Below, piece by piece: positions 7,639 through 11,949 of a stretch of 11,949 bases of DNA; position 1 is the first letter of the stretch, and the number at the start of each line of letters is the position of its first letter. This DNA is from Nitrospiraceae bacterium (GTDB lineage Bacteria; Nitrospirota; Nitrospiria; Nitrospirales; Nitrospiraceae). The notes beneath the pieces are model-generated. The model was not told where the DNA came from. It worked only from the letters and a program-made list of their open reading frames with translations, and searched no databases. A program made the translations under genes and the position numbers. Location of the stretch: the NCBI GenBank assembly GCA_014534095.1, contig JACVSD010000054.1, positions 1 to 11,949 on the forward strand, in the 5' to 3' direction.

Positions 7639-9033
7639 ATGTCAGCATCGATTTTAGTCGTGGACGATGAAGATGCGATTCGGACGTCACTGCGGAGCAT
7701 TCTCGAAGATGAAGGCTATGAGGTGGCGGTCGCCAGCAACGGGAAAGAGGCCCTGCGAATCTACGCGACCGATCCGCCCGACCTGATGATGCTGGACATC
7801 TGGATGCCCGAGATGGACGGATTGGAGACCTTGCGCCGAGTCAAAGAGTACGTGCCCACCGCACCCGTCATGATGATGTCCGGCCATGGGTCCATCGAGA
7901 CGGCGGTTAAAGCCATCAAGCTTGGCGCCTATGACTACATCGAAAAGCCGCTGTCGCTCGAGAATGTCACGTTGCGCGTGAAGCATGCGCTGGCGCAGTA
8001 TCGGCTGGAGCAGGAAAATCGCTCGCTGAAAACCAAGGTGCAGCGGAAATTCGAGCTGGTGGGGCAATCCGCCGCCATGCAGCAGCTCCGGCGGCTGATT
8101 GAAACGGCCGGGCCCACGAATAGCCGGGTGCTGATCGGCGGGGAGAACGGCACGGGAAAAGAACTGGTGGCCCGCGCCATCCATATGCATAGCATTCGCG
8201 CCGAGCATCCCTTTGTGGCGGTCAACTGTGCGGCGATCCCTGAGACGCTCATTGAGAGCGAACTGTTCGGGCATGAAAAAGGCTCCTTCACGGGCGCGAC
8301 GTCGATGAAGCGCGGCCAATTCGAACAGGCGGACGGCGGCACCTTGTTTCTGGACGAAATCGGCGACATGAGCCTTAACACGCAGGCCAAAGTGTTGCGG
8401 GCGCTGCAAGAACAGCAATTCACCCGAGTCGGCGGCACCAGACTGATGAAAGTCGATGTGCGGGTGCTGGCGGCCTCCAATAAGGATCTGGAGAAGGAAA
8501 TTGAGAAAGGGCAGTTTCGGGAAGACCTGTACTACCGGCTCAATGTCGTGCCGATCATTGTGCCGCCCCTGCGAGAGCGACGGGAGGACATTCCGGCACT
8601 CGTACGTCATTTCATGAAGATCCATGCGGAAGAGCAGGGCCTTCGGATCAAAGACGTGTCCCCGGAAGCCATGGCGGTGTTTCAACAGTATGAATGGCCG
8701 GGCAATATTCGAGAACTCAGAAATCTGATCGAACGACTCATGATCATGGTGCCCAGTTCCGTCATTGACGCACCGCAAGCGGTAACGGCGTTGCAGGGAC
8801 GGGCCAGCAGCCCCTCGGCCGCGCCGGCCACTCAGGCGGCAAGCCCGCTCGTGACCAAGTCGTACGATTCTCTAAGAGACGCCCGGAATGCATTCGAAAA
8901 GGACTATATTGCGCGAAAGCTCCGCGAGCACCACTGGAATATCTCGCGCACGGCGGAAGATCTGAAGATTGAGCGGTCACATCTGCATCGAAAGATCAAA
9001 CTCCTCGAAGTCGAAATGCGGCCCGAGAATTAA
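7639..9033 (+). CDS. ntrX: NtrX-like sigma-54-dependent response regulator
   Basis: A 464-residue regulator. The receiver domain (1 to about 120) has the acidic pair in ILVVDDED, phospho-acceptor D53 in MLDIWMPEMDG and the conserved Lys in YIEKPLS. The AAA+ domain has Walker A GENGTGK (168-174), the sigma-54 contact loop GSFTGA (215-220, usually GAFTGA), Walker B GGTLFLDEIGDM, and the downstream FREDLYYRLNVVPI and WPGNIRELRNLIERL blocks. A Pro/Ala/Ser-rich linker leads to a Fis-type helix-turn-helix, WNISRTAEDLKIERSHLHRKIKLL, the typical NtrX ending. ATG 7639 is chosen from the receiver start, with GGGGG just upstream. It lies 91 bases after ntrY and is its evident partner. It should activate sigma-54 promoters or act as a repressor; its targets cannot be seen here. 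Confidence 0.95.
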   Translation: MSASILVVDDEDAIRTSLRSILEDEGYEVAVASNGKEALRIYATDPPDLMMLDIWMPEMDGLETLRRVKEYVPTAPVMMMSGHGSIETAVKAIKLGAYDYIEKPLSLENVTLRVKHALAQYRLEQENRSLKTKVQRKFELVGQSAAMQQLRRLIETAGPTNSRVLIGGENGTGKELVARAIHMHSIRAEHPFVAVNCAAIPETLIESELFGHEKGSFTGATSMKRGQFEQADGGTLFLDEIGDMSLNTQAKVLRALQEQQFTRVGGTRLMKVDVRVLAASNKDLEKEIEKGQFREDLYYRLNVVPIIVPPLRERREDIPALVRHFMKIHAEEQGLRIKDVSPEAMAVFQQYEWPGNIRELRNLIERLMIMVPSSVIDAPQAVTALQGRASSPSAAPATQAASPLVTKSYDSLRDARNAFEKDYIARKLREHHWNISRTAEDLKIERSHLHRKIKLLEVEMRPEN

Positions 9034-9220
9034 CGACCCTGGCTTAAATGGTCCCCCCACGCCGTTCTTGTCTCGGCACTTGAAGACACCCGTAAAGTCG
9101 CTGCGCGGTTGTGACCGTGGCCTCCTTGGTGGCTGTTCTTGTGACCAGTCTCAAGGGCCCTATCGTCTGCGGGTATTCGTCGAGACCAATGCCCCAACGC
9201 CAACGGGAATAATCGCTTCG

Positions 9221-9250
9221 TTGACCACTGCCGTAGCCCTCCGCTAAGAT
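9221..9250 (+). promoter_or_regulatory. Predicted purM promoter, implying a near-leaderless mRNA
   Basis: TTGACC (9221-9226) and TAAGAT (9245-9250) are 18 bases apart, the best-matched -35 box in the window. A start about 7 bases after the -10 box would fall near 9257, only about 6 bases before the purM ATG, and there is no Shine-Dalgarno in between. The preceding part of the gap after ntrX (9034-9220) holds no gene, riboswitch or terminator that I can recognise, only short direct repeats such as TTGTGACC at 9109 and 9139. Confidence 0.5.
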
Positions 9251-9262
9251 GCGCGACCTATT

Positions 9263-10300
9263 ATGACCACCTACAGAGATTCAGGCGTCGATATCGATGC
9301 GGGAGACGAATTTGTCGATCGCATCAAGCCCCTTGTTCGTTCGACATTCCGTCCGGAAGTGCTTGGCGATCTGGGAGGGTTCGGCGGGATGTTTGGTTTT
9401 CAAGCGAAGAAGTATCAGGATCCCGTCTTGGTCTCCGGCACGGACGGCGTGGGGACGAAGCTTAAAATTGCCTTCCTCATGGATCGACACGATACCGTAG
9501 GCATCGACTTAGTCGCGATGTGTGTCAACGACATCGCCGTCAGCGGCGCCGAACCGCTGTTCTTCCTTGATTATTTCGCCACGGGTAAGCTGTCGGTTTC
9601 GAAAGCGCAGCAGGTTGTGACGGGGATTGCCGATGGATGCCGCCAGGCGGGCTGCGCCCTTATCGGAGGTGAAACGGCCGAGATGCCATCCTTTTATCCG
9701 GAGGGCGAGTATGACCTGGCCGGTTTTGCGGTCGGGGCCGTGGATCGTCCGAACATCATCGACGGTCGCACCATCGTCCCCGGGGACGTCATCCTTGGGC
9801 TGGCGTCATCCGGGTTGCATAGCAATGGTTATTCTCTGGCCCGGCGAGTGTTGTTCGATCAAGCCAAGCTCACCGTATCCAGCCGGCTCCCTGAACTGGA
9901 CCGCCCTCTCGGTGAGGTGTTGCTCACTCCGACCAGGATTTATGCGAAGCAGATTGTGGCCTTAGTCCAAGAATTTTCGGTGAAAGGCATTGCGCATATC
10001 ACGGGCGGCGGCATCACGGAGAATCTTCCGCGCGTGCTTCCGACGGGACAGCGTGCGAGGATTTACCGGAGCCGGTGGACGGTGCCTCCCATTTTTTCGG
10101 TCATCAGCACGCTGGGGGCGGTGGCGCGGGATGAAATGTACCGGGTGTTCAATATGGGCCTTGGGTTGATCCTGATCGTCTCACCTGCTTCGTCGCAGGC
10201 CATGATGACGCGTCTCTTGGCGATGGGCGAGCAGGCCGCGCTCATCGGAGAAGTCGTCAACGGCACAGCCGGTGAAGCGGACGTTCAATATGCCGACTAG
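9263..10300 (+). CDS. purM: Phosphoribosylformylglycinamidine cyclo-ligase
   Basis: A 345-residue protein, exactly the usual family length. It closes the imidazole ring of the purine precursor, turning FGAM and ATP into AIR in the cytoplasm. Family blocks in order: [20 protein letters not shown] at the start, [12 protein letters not shown] (nucleotide binding), [61 protein letters not shown] and [11 protein letters not shown]. The conserved start fixes ATG 9263, although no ribosome site precedes it; together with the close promoter this suggests leaderless translation. Its end overlaps purN by 11 bases, so the two form one operon for neighbouring steps of purine synthesis. Confidence 0.97.
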   Translation: MTTYRDSGVDIDAGDEFVDRIKPLVRSTFRPEVLGDLGGFGGMFGFQAKKYQDPVLVSGTDGVGTKLKIAFLMDRHDTVGIDLVAMCVNDIAVSGAEPLFFLDYFATGKLSVSKAQQVVTGIADGCRQAGCALIGGETAEMPSFYPEGEYDLAGFAVGAVDRPNIIDGRTIVPGDVILGLASSGLHSNGYSLARRVLFDQAKLTVSSRLPELDRPLGEVLLTPTRIYAKQIVALVQEFSVKGIAHITGGGITENLPRVLPTGQRARIYRSRWTVPPIFSVISTLGAVARDEMYRVFNMGLGLILIVSPASSQAMMTRLLAMGEQAALIGEVVNGTAGEADVQYAD

Positions 10301-10964
10301 CCATTCCACATCGCTCCGCGTCGCAGTGCTGGCTTCGGGCCGGGGCTCGAATCTCCAAGCCGTCATCGACGCGATCGAACGAGGAGACGTCTCGGCACAC
10401 ATCGTGGCGGTCATCAGCAACAAAAAAGACGCCGTGGCGCTCGAGCGGGCCAGAAAGCATGGCATTCAGGACGTGTTTCTGGATCCGAAGCCGTTTGCCG
10501 GCAGGTCCGACAGCCGCGAAGCGTATGATCAATTATTGCTCCAGGTTCTGAGGCAGCATGACGTGGAACTGGTGCTGCTGGCCGGGTACATGAAAATTGT
10601 GACCCCGATGCTGGTCAAGGCGTACGCCAACCGTATGATGAATATTCATCCGTCTCTCCTCCCGTCGTTCCCCGGTCTCGAAGTGCAGAAAAAGGCCATC
10701 GAGTGGGGATGTAAACTGGCCGGCTGCACGGTTCATTTCGTGACCGAAGGGGTGGACGAGGGGCCCATTATTCTGCAGGCCGCGGTCCCGATCCTCGACG
10801 GTGATACGCCGGAGACCTTGGCGGCCAGGATATTAGAGCAAGAGCACACCATCTATCCAAGAGCCGTGCAGCTGTTTGCGGAGCGACGCCTGCGTGTGGA
10901 AGGGCGCCGTGTCTTCATCGAGCAGGGGAAGCCCGTTGGTGAGGCGATCATCAGCGCGTCGTAA
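10290..10964 (+). CDS. purN: Phosphoribosylglycinamide formyltransferase
   Basis: A 224-residue formyltransferase that transfers a formyl group from 10-formyltetrahydrofolate to GAR. The N-terminal phosphate-binding fold is [19 protein letters not shown]. The catalytic triad is N118 and H120 in [14 protein letters not shown] and D156 in GVDEGPII, with the same spacing as N106, H108 and D144 of the E. coli enzyme. A short N-terminal extension (MPTSHSTS) and a C-terminal tail ([15 protein letters not shown]) account for the extra length. ATG 10290 is chosen from the family start; it lies inside purM, with only GGTGAAG about 12 bases upstream as a weak ribosome site, so translation is probably coupled to purM. 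A GTG at 10272 would add six residues and is less likely. Confidence 0.96.
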   Translation: MPTSHSTSLRVAVLASGRGSNLQAVIDAIERGDVSAHIVAVISNKKDAVALERARKHGIQDVFLDPKPFAGRSDSREAYDQLLLQVLRQHDVELVLLAGYMKIVTPMLVKAYANRMMNIHPSLLPSFPGLEVQKKAIEWGCKLAGCTVHFVTEGVDEGPIILQAAVPILDGDTPETLAARILEQEHTIYPRAVQLFAERRLRVEGRRVFIEQGKPVGEAIISAS

Positions 10965-10978
10965 TTGCGGGCGGGAAC

Positions 10979-10998
10979 TTCCGGTAGAGAGTCCGGAA
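10979..10998 (+). other. Inverted repeat after purN, upstream of the tRNA promoter
   Basis: TTCCGG (10979-10984) and CCGGAA (10993-10998) form a perfect 6-base inverted repeat with an 8-base loop. It begins 14 bases after the purN stop and ends 9 bases before a TATAAT box. There is no T-run, so a terminator is doubtful. Its position over the -35 region would also suit a binding site. Function unknown. Confidence 0.3.
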
Positions 10999-11007
10999 TG
11001 GGTTGTG

Positions 11008-11013
11008 TATAAT
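11008..11013 (+). promoter_or_regulatory. Consensus -10 box, likely promoter of tRNA-Ala
   Basis: TATAAT at 11008-11013 is a perfect -10 hexamer in a GC-rich setting. The -35 position (10985-10990, TAGAGA) is a poor match. A start near 11020 would leave a leader of about 115 bases before the mature tRNA, long for a tRNA, so processing or a second unseen promoter is possible. The leader contains a small hairpin, TGGTG-CGC-CACCA, around 11081-11093, and no convincing gene. Confidence 0.4.
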
Positions 11014-11135
11014 GCGGTTCGACGGACATGGCGGGCCAATATCCTCCCCGTTCTCTTTCCGCGGTCTCTAGTGTGCGCGATGGTGCGCCACCAACCCTGC
11101 GGAGTGTCACGCCTGCCTGTCCGTTACCCATAGGT

Positions 11136-11211
11136 GGGGGGCTAGCTCAGTTGGGAGAGCACTACGTTCGCAACGTAGGGGTCGCGGGTTCAACTCCCGT
11201 GCCCTCCACCA
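11136..11211 (+). tRNA. tRNA-Ala, anticodon CGC
   Basis: A 76-base tRNA that folds fully. The acceptor stem GGGGGGC (11136-11142) pairs with GCCCTCC (11201-11207) and includes the G3-U70 wobble pair that marks alanine tRNAs. The D arm is GCTC/GAGC, the anticodon stem CTACG/CGTAG encloses the loop TTCGCAA, so the anticodon is CGC (11169-11171), reading GCG. The variable loop has 5 bases. The T arm is GCGGG/CCCGT with loop TTCAACT. Discriminator A and an encoded CCA complete it. A CGC alanine tRNA suits a GC-rich genome. Its 3' end abuts a broken recombinase remnant on the other strand, so it probably served as an integration site. Confidence 0.97.
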
Positions 11212-11878
11212 CTTTCGTTGACAACGCCTTACACCCGTCAATATTTGGTCGAACGTCCCGGTGGCCGTGAATCGGTAGCCGGGCTTCCCCCCTCCGCAAT
11301 CGGTTCGCAGTGGATAACCGATCTAACAGTTTCCTCAGCATCTGACGAGCAATCGGCATATGGCGTCCACGCAGGGCAGGGAGATCACCCAGACGGCTCC
11401 TGATTTCCTTTATGAGCCGCTTTCATCCAACCAAACGGTCCTTGCGAGAGATTCAATCTCCGCCAGCTCGTCTGCCAGTTGCTTTTTCCTCATTTCCTCC
11501 TGGTGAAAAGTGCGATCACAACGTCACCTCAGACTGTGGTGGTCCTTTTCGGGATTGCTCTGAGGCTGATACGGTTTCAACCGCTATAATAGGAGTCAAG
11601 GCGAATTACTATCTTTACCGCCCGCCTCTCTGCTTCTCCATGAAGTGCGGCACCTAATCTCATTAGCTTCCTGTATACGTATCTCCATCGGCTGTGCCGT
11701 ATGGGATATTCACCTTCCGACATTGCCGGGTCCGAGTGCGCTTGAAGGTCGCGACCACGCCCCCAAGATTGCCGTGTTGTTCTTATACGCATGCCTGATC
11801 GCTTCTTGAGCGGAATGGTCCAACATAGTGGTTTCTGCCATCAGGGCTGGTTATTGCCTAAATTTTGGAGGACGAGAC
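11212..11878. other. Gene-poor, more AT-rich stretch between tRNA-Ala and the next gene
   Basis: These 667 bases contain no intact gene that I can support. The left 280 bases are the recombinase remnant on the minus strand. The rest has a lower GC content than the flanking genes and many stop codons. It holds an inverted repeat (CCTCAGA at 11527-11533 and TCTGAGG at 11559-11565), a TATAAT at 11585-11590 without a fitting -35 box, and a 43-codon minus-strand frame (11710-11841) with no ribosome site or recognisable match. I find no second copy of the tRNA 3' end, so no right attachment site lies inside the window. The stretch is best read as eroded accessory DNA. Confidence 0.55.
11218..11493 (-). 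pseudogene. C-terminal remnant of a large serine recombinase, frame-shifted
   Basis: On the minus strand, three frames read in turn give one recombinase-like tail. From ATG 11493 comes RKKQLADELAEIESLA, a coiled-coil-like stretch that stops after 27 codons. The next frame gives IRSRLGDLPALRGRH and IARQMLRKLL. A third gives CEPIAEGG, and after a run of six G, one more shift gives KPGYRFTATGTFDQILTG. Such an order (coiled coil, then a LLGRH..ARQ.LRKL-like block, then GYRFTATGTF..LLTG) is what I know from the C-termini of large serine recombinases of integrative elements. At least three frame changes are needed, and the N-terminal catalytic part is absent, so it is a dead fragment. Its end runs into the tRNA-Ala 3' end. 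The match is from memory, not from a search. Confidence 0.6.
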
Positions 11879-11949
11879 ATGATTCACGTGATTCACCCAC
11901 TGGCTGGCGCACTCGCCCTGCTCACGATAGTGACCTTCTGGATTTCGAC
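11879..11949 (+). CDS. Start of a small membrane protein gene (partial)
   Basis: ATG 11879 follows a strong ribosome site, GGAGGA (11867-11872), by 6 bases. The frame stays open to the window end, giving 23 complete codons. The peptide begins MIHVIHPLAGALALLTIVTF and continues with Trp, a strongly hydrophobic stretch, so the product begins with a membrane segment. The HPLAG..ALLTI..FW pattern reminds me of short uncharacterised inner-membrane proteins, but too little is visible to name a family. The gene lies beyond the accessory-looking stretch, so it may belong either to the integrated element or to the core beyond it. Confidence 0.65.
   Translation, partial: MIHVIHPLAGALALLTIVTFWIS

Noticed and set aside
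7687..8778. A 363-codon open frame on the minus strand opposite ntrX
   Set aside because: It is a shadow of the well-supported ntrX gene. The His- and Arg-rich translation shows no recognisable domain and there is no ribosome site.
9034..9220. Possible purine riboswitch or small RNA in the gap before purM
   Set aside because: I could find no purine riboswitch core or convincing terminator hairpin with a T-run; only short direct repeats are present.
11028..11270. An 80-codon plus-strand frame running through the tRNA gene
   Set aside because: It contains the whole tRNA-Ala; the apparent peptide GLAQLGEHYVRNVGVAGSTP is a typical false translation of a tRNA.
11162..11359. A 65-codon minus-strand frame ending GTGVEPATPTLRT taken as a complete gene
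   Set aside because: The tail is antisense tRNA sequence. The upstream part is only one frame of the broken recombinase remnant, so it is described as a pseudogene and not as an intact gene.
11710..11841. A 43-codon minus-strand frame, with a shifted frame vaguely like the end of a surface antigen protein
   Set aside because: No ribosome site or clear family match; the resemblance is too weak to name a product. It is kept only as a point for searching.

Overview
The window is a stretch of ordinary bacterial core genome, about 60% GC and densely coded, with a short accessory-looking scar at its right end. Gene content and order (hemE-hemH-hemY, mazG, a DUF1844 gene, ntrY-ntrX, purM-purN) together with protein style suggest a Nitrospira-like member of the Nitrospirota. 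That assignment is an inference from gene style; there is no rRNA or other phylogenetic marker here.

Layout. 1-2548 (+): the end of hemE, then hemH and hemY, the last steps of haem synthesis, tightly packed with a 4-base overlap between hemH and hemY. 2557-3046 (+): a separately promoted gene for a 141-residue protein I do not recognise; an inverted repeat lies inside its promoter. 3084-4593 (-): mazG and, overlapping its end by 14 bases, a gene for a membrane-anchored protein of unknown function; these converge on the 141-residue gene. 4722-5108 (+): a DUF1844 protein, divergent from mazG. 5152-9033 (+): a promoter, then ntrY and ntrX, a membrane histidine kinase with its sigma-54-type response regulator. 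9221-10964 (+): a promoter placed so close to purM that the mRNA would be nearly leaderless, then purM and purN (purine synthesis), overlapping by 11 bases. 11008-11211 (+): a consensus TATAAT box and a tRNA-Ala with anticodon CGC.

From 11212 to 11878 there is no intact gene and the composition becomes more AT-rich. On the minus strand, directly against the tRNA 3' end, is what I read as a broken C-terminal piece of a large serine recombinase, split across three frames. This looks like the scar of an element once integrated next to the tRNA gene. A new membrane-protein gene with a strong ribosome binding site begins at 11879 and runs off the end.

The functional groups are housekeeping modules in separate transcription units: tetrapyrrole synthesis, nucleotide pool cleaning (MazG), envelope or nitrogen/redox signalling (NtrYX) and purine synthesis. 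I did not find a clear new defence or biosynthetic system. The observations most worth a second look are the recombinase scar at the tRNA, the leaderless purM arrangement, the coproporphyrin-type signature in HemH, and the two unrecognised proteins.
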